This document shows, piece by piece, positions 28,645 through 38,457 of a stretch of DNA of 64,000 bases; within the stretch, counting starts at the first letter, position 1, and every line of letters begins with the position of its first letter. Origin of the DNA: Desulfotignum sp. (GTDB taxonomy: Bacteria > Desulfobacterota > Desulfobacteria > Desulfobacterales > Desulfobacteraceae); the NCBI GenBank assembly GCA_018399285.1, contig JAGYOW010000015.1, positions 1-64,000 of the forward strand, read 5' to 3'. Made by a program: the position numbers and the translations under genes. Under the pieces are notes generated by a model. It made no database searches. It was not told where the DNA came from and saw nothing but the letters and a program-made list of their open reading frames with translations.

Positions 28645-28924
28645 CCTTTACCTCATCGATAATGTCGTACAGCCACATGATATCTTCCACAGACAGACGA
28701 CCGGCCTTGGACGGGGCCCGGTCCGTGCCGTCTTTTTTTTTCAGAATCCTGGGGCCGATCTGAACTTTGGGTTCTCCTTCTCCATACTGCTGAATGGAAA
28801 TCAAAAGCCCGGTTTCCTCATTTTTCCACTCTTTAATCTTTTTATCTTTATCAGGGTCATAACCCGGCATATGTGTTCTCCTTTACGACGATTCTGTTTA
28901 TTTGAATTCAGTAAAATATCAGTA

Positions 28925-29965
28925 TCATACAATCAGGATACCCGCTGGATCGATGCGGGTGTCCAGCAGTTTTGCGTCCGGTATATCCGCAAGCAGGGCC
29001 CGCCAGGATTCTGCCAGAAGTGCCATATCCTTCTGCCCGCCCACAGCCCACAGACATCCGCCGCCGCCGGCCCCGGTAAACCGGGCCCCGCACTGGTGTG
29101 CTTGAGCCGCATCAAACAGTTTTTGGCCCGTATCATCCAGCACATCCGGGGTCATCTGTTGACGAAGCCGAGTTTCTCTGATCATCAAATCCGCTGCCCG
29201 GGCATAATCCTTATCCCGGATGGCCGTGTAAAACGCCCGGGTCATCTCAATGATCCGGGCAAAAACCGTTCTGGTTTTCCCCTGAACAAACGAGGCGACC
29301 CACCGGCTGTTGATATCTTTGGATACATGGGGAATGCCGCAGTAAGCCACCAACATATGCGGAATGAAATTGTCCCGGTCATCATCCGAATCAAACACGG
29401 GAAACCGGTCAAAAACAGGGCCGCGGTCGCCCATTTTCCATGCCCACATATGGGCCCCGCCGAACGCGGCCGCAGCCTGGTCCTGCACACCGCAGGGAAC
29501 TCCGGCCACACTGGATTCAATGTAATGGGCCAGCCAGGCCACCTGGGCCGGATCCACCGGATTTTCAAACGCCGTGTGAAACGCGGCCAGAATGGCCACC
29601 GCCGCAGAAGAGGACCCCCCCAGGGCACTTCGGGGCGGGGATGCGGAATCGATATGAATATGAACTCCATGGGCGTTGAAATACTGGGCACAGGCAAACA
29701 TCAGTCCCATGGGATGATCAAACGGGGCATTGCCATGATCAAATTCAGCAGATTCAAATCCTCTGGACGATACCTTGATCCGGCCCCGGCGATGCGGGGT
29801 CAATGTCACTTTAGTGCGCAGATCCATTGCCACATTGAATCCCACGGGATTCAGATGGGCCAGGGGCAGATAAAAGGTGGAAATATCCAGGGTGCCGCCG
29901 AAATCCACCCGGCAGGGCACCGACACCTTGACGGGATTATTTTCCAGAATACCACTTATGTCCAT
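28925..29965 (-). CDS. GHMP-family small-molecule kinase
   Basis: 346 residues. The GHMP ATP-binding loop is SALGGSSSAAVA, preceded by a substrate region (VPCRVDFGGTLD), with the C-terminal glycine motif FTGAGGGGCLWAVG. The family phosphorylates galactose, heptoses, mevalonate, homoserine and others. The N-terminal PCRVDFGGTLD pattern is closest in feel to sugar kinases such as heptose-7-phosphate or galactokinase-like enzymes, but the substrate is left open. The 3' end of recO overlaps its start by 10 bases. Confidence 0.8.
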   Translation of the reverse strand: MDISGILENNPVKVSVPCRVDFGGTLDISTFYLPLAHLNPVGFNVAMDLRTKVTLTPHRRGRIKVSSRGFESAEFDHGNAPFDHPMGLMFACAQYFNAHGVHIHIDSASPPRSALGGSSSAAVAILAAFHTAFENPVDPAQVAWLAHYIESSVAGVPCGVQDQAAAAFGGAHMWAWKMGDRGPVFDRFPVFDSDDDRDNFIPHMLVAYCGIPHVSKDINSRWVASFVQGKTRTVFARIIEMTRAFYTAIRDKDYARAADLMIRETRLRQQMTPDVLDDTGQKLFDAAQAHQCGARFTGAGGGGCLWAVGGQKDMALLAESWRALLADIPDAKLLDTRIDPAGILIV

Positions 29966-30741
29966 GCGTCATTTCTCAATCGTTTTAAAAATGTCAATGT
30001 TTTAAATTCCCGGGCCATGTGAAAAGCGATAAACGATTCCAGCAGAATCTGTCCCTCTTTGACAGCCATGCTGGAAAACCGGATGCGATCCGCTTTTTCA
30101 ACATGGGTATTGTTCATCCAGAACAATTGCTTTAATGTGCCTTTGGAAACATCCAGTCCGGATCTGACCCCGTTTACTCGGCATTTGGGGCACACGATCT
30201 TTCCTTCCCTGAAATCAAACCGCAGCATCTTTTCGGAAATATCATCCAGATGGACATGACAGATGCCGCATCTTTCAATGGTGGGAGAAAATCCGGAAAT
30301 ACTCATGAACCGGATCTGAAACAACAGGCTTAACACCTCTTTGGCCATATCGGACCGGTCCAGCATATCCAAGGAAAACAACAGCAGATCATACACGTCC
30401 GGCTGGGATTTGCCCTCTTCCAGCCACAGATTCACCATTTCCGTCCAGTAACTGGCATACGCGGTTTTATACACATCATACCGGATCTTGGCAAATCCGT
30501 TTTCCAGGTCCGACTGCACCAGGGTCAACAACGCGTCTTTGTTCTTTTTAGGCATGCGGCACTGAATATGGTTGAAAGAAAACAGATCCAAAGACCCGGA
30601 AAAGCGCTTGACGCTTTTTTTGGCATTCTTGGCCATCACGGTAATTTTGCCTCTGTCTCGGGTCATGAATGTGATGATGAAATCATGATCCCCGTATTCA
30701 ATCCGCCGCAACAGAATCGCATCTGTTTTAAAATCATGCAT
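29956..30741 (-). CDS. recO: DNA repair protein RecO
   Basis: 261 residues. The N-terminal OB fold starts DAILLRRIEYGDHDFIITFMTRDRGKITVMAKNAKKS, the standard RecO beginning. The C-terminal helical part carries a zinc-binding CGICH and CPKC pair. RecO loads RecA on SSB-coated DNA in the RecFOR gap-repair pathway. Its neighbours, a PPIase gene upstream and ligA further downstream, form a housekeeping minus-strand block. The frame is intact. Confidence 0.9.
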   Translation of the reverse strand: MHDFKTDAILLRRIEYGDHDFIITFMTRDRGKITVMAKNAKKSVKRFSGSLDLFSFNHIQCRMPKKNKDALLTLVQSDLENGFAKIRYDVYKTAYASYWTEMVNLWLEEGKSQPDVYDLLLFSLDMLDRSDMAKEVLSLLFQIRFMSISGFSPTIERCGICHVHLDDISEKMLRFDFREGKIVCPKCRVNGVRSGLDVSKGTLKQLFWMNNTHVEKADRIRFSSMAVKEGQILLESFIAFHMAREFKTLTFLKRLRNDAWT

Positions 30742-30747
30742 GTCCGG

Positions 30748-31689
30748 CTACAGCATGATCTTGATATGGGCATTTTTTTTCAAGGATTCGATCCACTTGG
30801 CAAATTTTTCTTCGCCCTGTTTTTGATGCAAAATATCCTGGATTTCATCTCTGACCTGGTCCAGGGCCTGTCCACCGGTCTCAATGATATCTTCCACATA
30901 AATAATCTGATGTCCCTGTCCCGTGGTAATGACCCCGGAATATTCCCCTTTTTTCAATGGCTGCACCGCGGTTTTGATGGTGTCATTAAAGGTCTGGATC
31001 TCAAATTCACCAAGATCTCCGCCGTCGTCGGCATTGGGGGCCACAGAAAACTGCCGGGCAGCCTTTGGAAAGGAAAGCCCCTGGTCCAGCCTGGACAAAA
31101 CCTTTCGGGCATCTGATTCCGTGGCCGCAAGAATATTGCGAAGATGATATTTGCGTTCCTTTTTGAACTTTTCCGGATGCGCCTGATAATAGGCCTCGAT
31201 ATCAGCCTGGGTCACGATGATCCGGGACCGGATCACCCGGTTGACCAGCAACGACTGCATGATATCCTCCCGGACCCGTTCCCTGTATTCCTCCAGGGAG
31301 ATGCCTTCGGATTCAAGCCCTTTTTCAAAGGCTTCCTGGTCCAGGCCGTTTTGTTGCTTGAAATTGTCAATGGCGGATGTCACTTCGTCATCGGAAACCG
31401 AGATCTGTTGACGGGCAGCCTCCTGCCGGGTAAGGGTCCGGTCGATCAGGGTATTGAGCATCTGTTTTTCCATGGTCTCGATCATCTGTTTTTTTTCAGT
31501 TTCAGATTTTGAGGAAGAAGTCACCTGCGTCAAATAGGGTTGAACCGCTTTGTGCAGCTGGGATAAGGTAATGATATCATCATTGATCACCGCAACGATC
31601 CGATCCACGATCTCCTGATTTGCCGACACCCAGGCGGACGATCCTAATAAACAGAGTCCTGTCAACCATACAAGGGCTTTTTTAATCAT
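30748..31689 (-). CDS. SurA-like periplasmic peptidyl-prolyl cis-trans isomerase
   Basis: 313 residues from the ATG at 31689, which has AGGAACG upstream and begins a signal peptide (MIKKALVWLTGLCLLGSSAW, cleavage near ANQ). The frame extends 43 codons upstream without a signal-like start. A SurA N-terminal chaperone domain (IVDRIVAVINDDIITLSQL) is followed by one parvulin domain (YHLRNILAAT, then FSVAPNADDGGDLGEF and GHQIIYVEDI). The protein probably assists folding of outer-membrane proteins in the periplasm. E. coli SurA has two parvulin domains; one is common in this phylum. Its stop is 6 bases before recO. Confidence 0.85.
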   Translation of the reverse strand: MIKKALVWLTGLCLLGSSAWVSANQEIVDRIVAVINDDIITLSQLHKAVQPYLTQVTSSSKSETEKKQMIETMEKQMLNTLIDRTLTRQEAARQQISVSDDEVTSAIDNFKQQNGLDQEAFEKGLESEGISLEEYRERVREDIMQSLLVNRVIRSRIIVTQADIEAYYQAHPEKFKKERKYHLRNILAATESDARKVLSRLDQGLSFPKAARQFSVAPNADDGGDLGEFEIQTFNDTIKTAVQPLKKGEYSGVITTGQGHQIIYVEDIIETGGQALDQVRDEIQDILHQKQGEEKFAKWIESLKKNAHIKIML

Positions 31690-31878
31690 GGGGCGTTCCT
31701 TTTTGTTCATATATGTCATAAACGTTTTTGCCTTCTGATTGTTTTCCATGCCAAAAAGTCTTTTTTGGCTGTTCAATGAAACTGAAACACTACCATTACC
31801 GCATTTTTTGCGCAACACTAAAGCCGGGGGAATAGATGAACTTTTTTCAAAGGCCTCATAAAAAAGACCGATCCCGGG

Positions 31879-32841
31879 TCAAAAAAAATGGCAGGCAGCC
31901 ACATGACGAGTGTCGTTTCCTTTGGGCATCAACGGTGGTGGTTTCTGCCGGCAAATGGCGGCGGCATGGGGACACCGGGTATGAAACCGGCATCCTGAAG
32001 GGGGATTTTCCACAGACGGCACCTCACCGGTCAGAATAATCCGCCGGGGTTTGATATCCGGATCCGGCACCGGTACTGCGGAGAGCAATGCCCGGGTATA
32101 GGGGTGACGGGCATTGTCATAGATATCCTGAGCATCCGCCATCTCCACGATCTTTCCCAGATACATCACCCCGATCTGATCCGACACATGCCGGACCACG
32201 GAAAGATCATGGGAAATAAACACATAGGTCAGGCCCAGGGTCTGCTGCAGTTCCAGTAACAGATTTAAAATTTTGGACTGAACCGACACATCCAGGGCTG
32301 ATACCGGTTCATCACAGATAATGATCTCAGGATGCATGCTCACGGCCCGGGCAATGCCGATGCGCTGGCGCTGCCCCCCTGAAAATTCATGGGGATATCT
32401 GGACAGGCTGTCTTTGGAAAGTCCCACCTGGGACAGAAGCTGCCGGATCTCCCGGGACAGATGGGCTGAATCATGACCGTGAATTCTGTATTTTTCTTCC
32501 AGGATCTGCTGAACTGTCTGTCTCGGGTCCAATGATTCATAGGGATCCTGAAAAATCATCTGAAGATGGGTGGCCAGTTTTTTTTTCTGAAAACCAGTCA
32601 GATTTGAAATGGATTGTCCCTGAACGGCGACAGACCCGCCGGTGAGATCATACAGCCCCATGATACATCGCCCCAGCGTGGTTTTTCCACAACCGGATTC
32701 ACCCACCAGACCGAATGTCTTTCCTTTTTCCACAGAAAACGAGACATCATCCACGGCATGGACCCAGCCGGTCCGCCTGAGAAAAACGCCCCCCAGCACG
32801 GGAAAATATTTTTTGAGCCGGCGGACGTGTAAAATGGACAT
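31879..32841 (-). CDS. Peptide/nickel-type ABC transporter ATP-binding protein, DppF/OppF class
   Basis: 320 residues from the ATG at 32841 (GGAGGAAGG upstream). The nucleotide-binding domain is complete: Walker A GESGCGKTTLG, Q-loop FQDPYESLDP, signature FSGGQRQRIGIARA, Walker B IIICDEPVSALD and the H-loop His in FISHDLSVV. The C-terminal oligopeptide/dipeptide extension has a cysteine pattern (CRFHTRCPHAAAIC) that marks the DppD/DppF group. It would pair with the broken DppD-like ATPase at 33283-34271. A cold-shock gene and its terminator lie between the two ATPases, so this gene needs its own promoter or readthrough. Confidence 0.9.
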   Translation of the reverse strand: MSILHVRRLKKYFPVLGGVFLRRTGWVHAVDDVSFSVEKGKTFGLVGESGCGKTTLGRCIMGLYDLTGGSVAVQGQSISNLTGFQKKKLATHLQMIFQDPYESLDPRQTVQQILEEKYRIHGHDSAHLSREIRQLLSQVGLSKDSLSRYPHEFSGGQRQRIGIARAVSMHPEIIICDEPVSALDVSVQSKILNLLLELQQTLGLTYVFISHDLSVVRHVSDQIGVMYLGKIVEMADAQDIYDNARHPYTRALLSAVPVPDPDIKPRRIILTGEVPSVENPPSGCRFHTRCPHAAAICRQKPPPLMPKGNDTRHVAACHFF

Positions 32842-32867
32842 GCCTTCCTCCGATACCGGGGTAAAAC

Positions 32868-32906
32868 AAAAGGGTTTTACACTCACGTGCGGTGTAAAAC
32901 CCTTTT
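32868..32906 (-). terminator. Strong stem-loop terminator after the cold-shock gene
   Basis: AAAAGGGTTTTACAC (32868-32882) and GTGTAAAACCCTTTT (32892-32906) form a perfect 15-bp stem with a 9-base loop. On the minus strand it ends in TTTTGTTTTAC, giving a rho-independent terminator 18 bases after the cold-shock stop. The opposite strand also ends in Ts, so it could act in both directions. Confidence 0.85.
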
Positions 32907-32923
32907 AAAATTTAAGTGGATAA

Positions 32924-33124
32924 CTACAGTACAACGACGTTGACAGCAGCAGGACCTTTCTGGCCGTCTTCAACGTCAAAGGAAACCCGGTCACCCTCGT
33001 TCAGTGATCTGAAACCGGTAGCGCTGATTCCTGTATGGTGCACGAATACATCCGGCCCGTCTTCCTGTTCGATAAATCCATACCCTTTTGCATCGTTAAA
33101 CCATTTTACAATCCCATTTGCCAT
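32924..33124 (-). CDS. csp: Cold-shock domain protein, CspA family
   Basis: 66 residues, a single cold-shock domain. RNP1 is KGYGFIEQ (the usual KGFGFI with Tyr) and RNP2 is VFVHHTGI. The start [18 protein letters not shown] is canonical, and GGAGAAAG precedes the ATG. Such proteins bind single-stranded RNA and DNA and melt RNA structure. It has its own promoter with a long leader and its own terminator, so it is a separate unit inside the peptide transporter region. Confidence 0.95.
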   Translation of the reverse strand: MANGIVKWFNDAKGYGFIEQEDGPDVFVHHTGISATGFRSLNEGDRVSFDVEDGQKGPAAVNVVVL

Positions 33125-33246
33125 TACGACTTTCTCCTTGCTTTAGGTAAAAATTGGGGGTAGTTTCAAACTTCAGGTCGAGCCATTGGATGAACGGGCC
33201 CAAGAACGAAACTGCAAAGCCTTTACTATACCGTGGCTTTGACTGT

Positions 33247-33274
33247 ATATTATTCGCTTTGTTCTAAAAATCAA
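33247..33274 (-). promoter_or_regulatory. Promoter of the cold-shock gene with a long 5' leader
   Basis: On the minus strand, TTGATT (33274-33269) and TAATAT (33252-33247) are spaced by 16 bases. Transcription would start near 33240, giving a leader of about 115 bases before the ATG at 33124. Long structured leaders are typical of cold-shock mRNAs. Confidence 0.55.
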
Positions 33275-33282
33275 GTATTTTT

Positions 33283-34271
33283 TTATATTCTTTCTTTTTT
33301 GTTCAAAAGGCGGATAAACCATATGACACGCCGCTGTCCGTCCTTCCTTCCCACGGATGTCAGTCGGGGCGGATGCGTCAGGCAGATTTTTCGGTATCCG
33401 CAAGCATCTGTCTGGTAAACCGGCACTTTCGGGCATCCGGGGACAGGTCCGGCACATGCCGGGAATGTGGGCAACCGGGTTTTGCTGTTTTGACAACGAA
33501 GGAATCGAAACAAGCAATCCTTTGGTATAAGGATGAAGTGGATATTTGAAAAGGGACCGACATCGGCGGTCCTGACAATCTGTCCGGCATACATCACAGC
33601 CACGTCATCATAGCCTCTCCGCAATCACGCCCAGACTGGGAAGATGAGAACCGGACATGGATCTGTTTTTCAGTCCTTTGACTGCCTTCCGAATGGTCAC
33701 ATCCAGGGCTGTGGTGGGTTCATCGGCAATCAGGATGTCGGGTTCACAGCTCAACGCCATGGCAATCATCACCCGCTGGCGGATCCCGCCGGAAAGCTGA
33801 TGCGGATATTTATTCAGACCCGGGCCGATCCTCGAATCCCTGCCCGCTCCAGCATCTGAATCGCTTTGGCGTGTTTTTCGCCGGCGGTCATGTCCGGAAA
33901 ATGCAGCGCAAACACCTCTTTCATCTGCCGGGCCGGCCGTGTGTACCGGATTCAGCGTAAGGCGGTCATGGGTTCCTGAAATATCATGGCGATTTTCCGG
34001 CTCCCGGATATGCTGTATCTGCTGAATCGGCAGTGTCAGCAGATCCTGGCCCCGATACAGAATCCGGCCCTGACAATCTGTGACACCGGTTTGGGTAAAA
34101 GCCGGATAATACTTAACGCGGTCACGCTTTTGCCGCACCCGGATTCTCTGGCAATCCCTAAAAACTGGCCTTTTTCCAGTGAAACCCCACATGGTCCACG
34201 GCCCGGACCCGTCCCTGTTCCGTGTCGAATTCCACAACCAGGTCTTTGATTTCCACAGTGTGTTGCGTCAT
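33283..34271 (-). pseudogene. Peptide-type ABC transporter ATP-binding protein, DppD/OppD class, frameshifted
   Basis: The start is [15 protein letters not shown] at 34271. Walker [19 protein letters not shown], the signature [21 protein letters not shown] and Walker [15 protein letters not shown] are all readable but in different frames. The H-loop region is damaged (LGVIAE survives), and DVAVMYAGQIVRTADVG follows. The C-terminal extension (CRFTDRC-like, then KICLTHPPRLTS) is broken several times before about 33283. Length, about 329 codons, is normal. At least six indels are needed. It directly follows the solute-binding protein gene, with no permease genes between. Confidence 0.75.
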
Positions 34272-34286
34272 GGGGATTCTTTTCTG

Positions 34287-36133
34287 TCACTTTGAAGCGG
34301 TCATCGATAAGGGTGACCGGCGGCAGGGCCGTGCCCTGTTTCATGGCTGAAAAGTTAGTTTGATCATACAGATCCGGATCCATCCAGAAAGCCCGCCCAC
34401 CGTGGATGAAAACGGATCAAAACAGGTTTTCTGGACATGCGGGTGCCATGAAATGAGGGCAGCCTGAGCCACCGCCAGTAAGCGATCCGGGACATAGGGC
34501 AATCATAAACGTGGGCACATAGGCACACCTCATGGATTTTGTTCTGATGGCTTTGGACAGCCGGATCCGCCTCTGCTTTCATCCAGACTTTCCGGTATTA
34601 GATCAATCAGGGCATCCAGTCAGCATGTGGATCATCCGTGTTGGTGATATTATTGGTCTGGGGCTGGGCGTTGTCCGAATGCCATCCCTGCCAGTGGTAG
34701 GACGGCGCATGCCGGTGCTCCACCCCATCCAGGCCACATCATGCTGTTTTTCAGAAACTTTTTGAACATGGCGGATGAATCCAGTTTTTCCAGTTGCAGT
34801 TCAATGCCGGCTTTGCGGGCTTCTTCTTTCAGCACCACCAGCTGGGGCATATGATCGTCATATCCATAGGTAACAGTGATGGAAACCGCTGACCGTCTCT
34901 GACCAGATACCGTCATCGGCCCGGTGCTATCCCTCGCCCGGTCATCAGAGATTCCACCGACATCATATTTCCGGGCAGAAATCGTGAGGTCCGTGTAATC
35001 TCCATAACCGAAAACGGCTGGGCCAGTCGGAAATAATCCCCCGCAGCACTTTTTCAATCACCTATCGATGTTCATGGCATAAGTAAACGCGCCTGACGGC
35101 GGTATGATTCAGAAAAATGTCCTTGTCCTGATTAAGCCACAAGACTGGGCCGGGGCAGGTCATTGAAAACCAGATCCGATGCACATACCTGCTTCAATCA
35201 CCCGGGTCTTTGATTTATCATACCAGTATTTGGGCTGCACCAGACCAAAGGTTTCCAGCCGGCCTTTCTGAAATGCTCCCATTGAAGATTGAAATCTCTG
35301 ATCACCGAATACTGACCGTGTCCACATTGAACCGGTGTTTAAAATAGCGCCGGTCCTTTGCCCACCAGTCAATTTTTCTGGCAAATGGATATACCGGCCT
35401 TTTGAATTCAGAAATCTGATAAGGACCGGTATTGGTACCACGGCCCAGTTGTACCGGTAAGTGAACTCTTTGTCCAAAGGATGGAAAAAGGGCGTGGGGC
35501 TGATGCCCAGTTTCAGGTGAAGATCCGGCACGGTTGCGCTTTTCACACCAATGGTGCGGGATCATCGTACACCATGACCTGTTCGATCTCCCGGGTGTAA
35601 TAGTCATTGTACCAGGGCGCGATAATGTGTTCCGAGCGCATGAACGTGAGGGTAGACAAAACTTATCCCGTGACCGGCTGGCTGTCAGACCATCGGGCAT
35701 CTTTGTCCAGCTTGAAATACATGGTTTTCTTATCCGGATCAAAGGCCCAGTGGGTGGCCAGTTCCGGAATGATGTTGCCGGTGTTGGGATGGATATTGAT
35801 CAATGACAACTGATTGTCCAGGATCGCGGATCTGAAACTGCCGTTGGAATCAGGCCCCACCACCCGGAAGGTCATGGGAAAACTGAGCAGAGCGGCCCTG
35901 AAAAGCCCGCCTTTTTCAGCATCAGGTGATGCAAACACGGGATCAATATCATTGGTCAGCCAGTGAATATTTTCAGGCATGGGGGCATATTCACGCAAAA
36001 GCGGTTCATTTTCCCGGTCCAAAAGTTTGGAAAATGACGGCTCTTTGGTCTCAGGGTCTTCCCGGCTGTCTGAACATCCAGCCAGGGCCGCACAACACAC
36101 CAGTAACACAAACACCCATTTATGAAACCGCAT
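34287..36133 (-). pseudogene. Extracellular solute-binding lipoprotein (family 5, YejA/DppA-like), frameshifted
   Basis: The first 150 residues are clean: a lipoprotein signal (MRFHKWVFVLLVCCAALAGC, lipobox LAGC), then PVFASPDAEKGGLFRAALLSFPMTFRVVGPDSNG, IPELATHWAFDPDKKTMYFKLDKDARWSDSQPVT. Later parts appear in other frames, including PDLHLKLGISPTPFFHPLDKEF, QPKYWYDKSKTRVIEAG, DDHMPQLVVLKEEARKAGIELQLEKLDSSAMFKKF and the end DPDLYDQTNFSAMKQGTALPPV. The total (about 615 codons) fits YejA-type binding proteins, which serve oligopeptide or microcin-C-type importers. Frame changes lie between about 35650 and 34290. The start is intact, so promoter and export signal are unaffected. Confidence 0.75.
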
Positions 36134-36353
36134 GGTTTCTCCGTCTGACTTGATAAATCCTCATCCATTTCCCCCCATGGCGTTTAATCGCAAACCATAC
36201 CAGATGTCTGCGCCATGTGACAACACCTGTTTTTATCTCAGGTCCGGGTGTCTTGACATGCGGGCAGAAAAAAGCCTATTTTTAGGCACACATCCATTTG
36301 AAAGACAGGTATGGCACAATGGAACAACCACTTATAACCAGGTGTCTGAATTC

Positions 36354-37823
36354 ATGATCCTGCACATTGACATGGACGCTTTTTTTGCGGCTGTGGAACA
36401 GCGGGATAATCCGGAACTGAAGCACCGGCCCGTGGTGGTGTGCGGCAATTCGCCCCGGGCCGTGGTATCCACGGCCAGCTATGAAGCCAGACAATTCGGA
36501 ATTCATTCCGCCATGCCCCTTTTCCAGGCCAAACAGCTTTGTCCGCATCTGATTGTGGTTCCGGGACACAGGGAAAAATATGCCGCCGCATCCCAACAGA
36601 TCATGGCGATCATTTCAAAATTCACCCCATTGGTGGAGCCTGTGTCCATTGATGAAGCCTATGCCGATGTGACCGGGTGCAGCACCTTGTTCGGTCCCCC
36701 GCCGGTCATTGCAAGGCAAATCAAACAGGCCCTTTACACCCATCTGGCGTTAACCTGTTCCATCGGCATCGCACCGGTGAAATTTCTGGCCAAAATCGCC
36801 TCGGACATGAACAAACCCGACGGGTTGACCCATATCACCCGGGAACAGATGCCGACGGTCATTCAGTCATTGCCCGTTCATCAGGTTCCGGGAGTGGGAA
36901 AGCAGGCCATGCACCGGATGAAAGAGCTGAATATTCAGACATTGGGGGATATTCAGCGGTTTGACGTGACACTGCTTAACAAAAAATTCGGCAAATTCGG
37001 CCAGCGGCTGTACCAGCTATGCCGGGGCCTGGATGATGACCGGATACAAACCCCGGCCACCCGCAAATCCATTTCCTGTGAAACCACCCTGGAAACCGAT
37101 ATTTCAGATGAACAGACCGCCAGAAAAATCCTGCTCTCCCTGGCCGGCCGGGTGGGAAGGGAGCTGAGAAAAAAAAACCGGGTGTGTGAAAGTGTGTCCA
37201 TTAAAATAAAGTTTTCCGACTTCACCCAGATCACCCGGACCCGGAAAACCCCGGCCCGGACCTGTTCAACAGAAGCGATTTTCCACCAGGCCCGGCTTTT
37301 GTTTGAACAAGTGAAACTCACCCAGAAAATCCGGTTGCTGGGGGTGGGGGTCTCTCATCTGCAACCCAAACATGCGCCGGTTCAGATGGCACTGCTGTCT
37401 TTGCCTGAAGATAATACCACAAAACAATGGGAATCCGTGGATCAGGCCATGGACCGCATTTTTGAAAAATTCGGCCGGGAAATGGTAACACCGGCGGTAT
37501 TGAACCCGTTGAAAAACCCGTCACCCGGGAAAGGAGGACAAATGACCCGGACAAGTGCAACAAAACTGATCATTTCAGGAAAGGTCCAGGGCGTGTATTT
37601 TCGACTGGAAACCCGGAAAGCAGCCCTTCAGGCAGGGGTTGACGGATATGTGAAAAACCGGGCCGATGGATCGGTGGAAGCAGTTTTCCAGGGGCCACCC
37701 CAGGCCGTGGATCAGATGGTGGCATGGTGTCACCAGGGTCCACCCGCGGCCCGGGTGGACCAGGTAACCGTTGAAACCCTTGCGCTTCAACCGGACACAA
37801 ACGGTTTTGATATCAGGTACTAG
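36354..37823 (+). CDS. dinB: DNA polymerase IV with in-frame C-terminal acylphosphatase domain
   Basis: 489 residues from the ATG at 36354, which begins ILHIDMDAFFAAVEQ; the frame extends upstream to 36132 but that part has no family similarity. The Y-family palm has the catalytic Asp of HIDMDAFF and SIDEAYAD, then the HhH region (VHQVPGVGKQAMHRMKEL) and a little-finger domain to about residue 380. Residues 397-489 form an acylphosphatase domain, with catalytic Arg in GKVQGVYFR and Asn in YVKNRADGS. DinB performs error-prone translesion synthesis; acylphosphatase hydrolyses acyl phosphates. A strong internal ribosome site suggests acylphosphatase may also be made alone. The 3' end overlaps the convergent DUF166 gene by 11 bases. 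Confidence 0.9.
   Translation: MILHIDMDAFFAAVEQRDNPELKHRPVVVCGNSPRAVVSTASYEARQFGIHSAMPLFQAKQLCPHLIVVPGHREKYAAASQQIMAIISKFTPLVEPVSIDEAYADVTGCSTLFGPPPVIARQIKQALYTHLALTCSIGIAPVKFLAKIASDMNKPDGLTHITREQMPTVIQSLPVHQVPGVGKQAMHRMKELNIQTLGDIQRFDVTLLNKKFGKFGQRLYQLCRGLDDDRIQTPATRKSISCETTLETDISDEQTARKILLSLAGRVGRELRKKNRVCESVSIKIKFSDFTQITRTRKTPARTCSTEAIFHQARLLFEQVKLTQKIRLLGVGVSHLQPKHAPVQMALLSLPEDNTTKQWESVDQAMDRIFEKFGREMVTPAVLNPLKNPSPGKGGQMTRTSATKLIISGKVQGVYFRLETRKAALQAGVDGYVKNRADGSVEAVFQGPPQAVDQMVAWCHQGPPAARVDQVTVETLALQPDTNGFDIRY
37531..37544 (+). promoter_or_regulatory. Internal Shine-Dalgarno and start codon within the dinB-acylphosphatase frame
   Basis: AAGGAGG (37531-37537) is followed by ACAA and an in-frame ATG (37542-37544) exactly where the acylphosphatase domain starts (MTRTSATKLIISGKVQGV). 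This would yield a 93-residue free acylphosphatase, the normal size of that enzyme. It marks where two originally separate genes seem to have fused by loss of the dinB stop codon, or where one base change or error removed it. Confidence 0.75.
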
Positions 37824-38454
37824 ACGCGGTTTCCTTTTTTTTCTTCAGACTGGTCTTCAACGCGGCGGTATGAATGTCTGCGGCCAGATGAACCGGGCTT
37901 TTGCCCCATAACGGATCCCACCCGGCCGGATTGGCGGAGCAGAAAAACTGGACTTCCAGCCCGAACCGGGTCATGGCTTGATCCAGAGGCAGTCCCTTGA
38001 CTTTTTCCGCTGCCAGCCAGGTGGCACCGCAGGGAGCGCCGCGATGCACCCGGATTTGTGCCACCCGGTCTTCATCAAGATCCACTGTGATCCGGGGGGT
38101 ACCGAACATTTTGCCGTAAAGCCCCAAGGTGCTGCTTTCCTGCAACGTGCAGCAGATGGGAGGACAAAACGCATGGCCGCATTGCAGTTTTTTGCCTGAT
38201 GAGACAATGGGAATGCCGAGTTGATCACACAATCGGCTCAGATCCTCAGACAGATCGCAATGTTTGAGATAATCCAGAACCAGATCCGCTTCAATCGTTT
38301 TGGGCAGATAAGGGGATGTATCATCCAGCACCGGCGGCAGATCCGGTTCAATATTAAAAATTTGAATGTCAAACTGGCGGTCACCGAATTTGGCAATCCC
38401 TTTTATCTTGGTTTCTCCTGAATTGTTTTGTTGGAACACGGCAATGGTCTGCAT
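37813..38454 (-). CDS. DUF166-family protein
   Basis: 213 residues with a Cys-rich core (LQCGHAFCPPICCTL) and a second part with HRGAPCGATWLAAEKVKGL and QFFCSANPAGWDP, the pattern of DUF166 proteins known mostly from methanogens and sulfate reducers. The cysteines suggest a metal or iron-sulfur site. Some members were annotated as thymidylate-synthase-like, but I would not rely on that. It is 3 bases downstream of the LUD-protein gene on the same strand and ends by overlapping dinB. It has no signal peptide. Confidence 0.65.
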   Translation of the reverse strand: MQTIAVFQQNNSGETKIKGIAKFGDRQFDIQIFNIEPDLPPVLDDTSPYLPKTIEADLVLDYLKHCDLSEDLSRLCDQLGIPIVSSGKKLQCGHAFCPPICCTLQESSTLGLYGKMFGTPRITVDLDEDRVAQIRVHRGAPCGATWLAAEKVKGLPLDQAMTRFGLEVQFFCSANPAGWDPLWGKSPVHLAADIHTAALKTSLKKKKETASST

Positions 38455-38457
38455 GAT

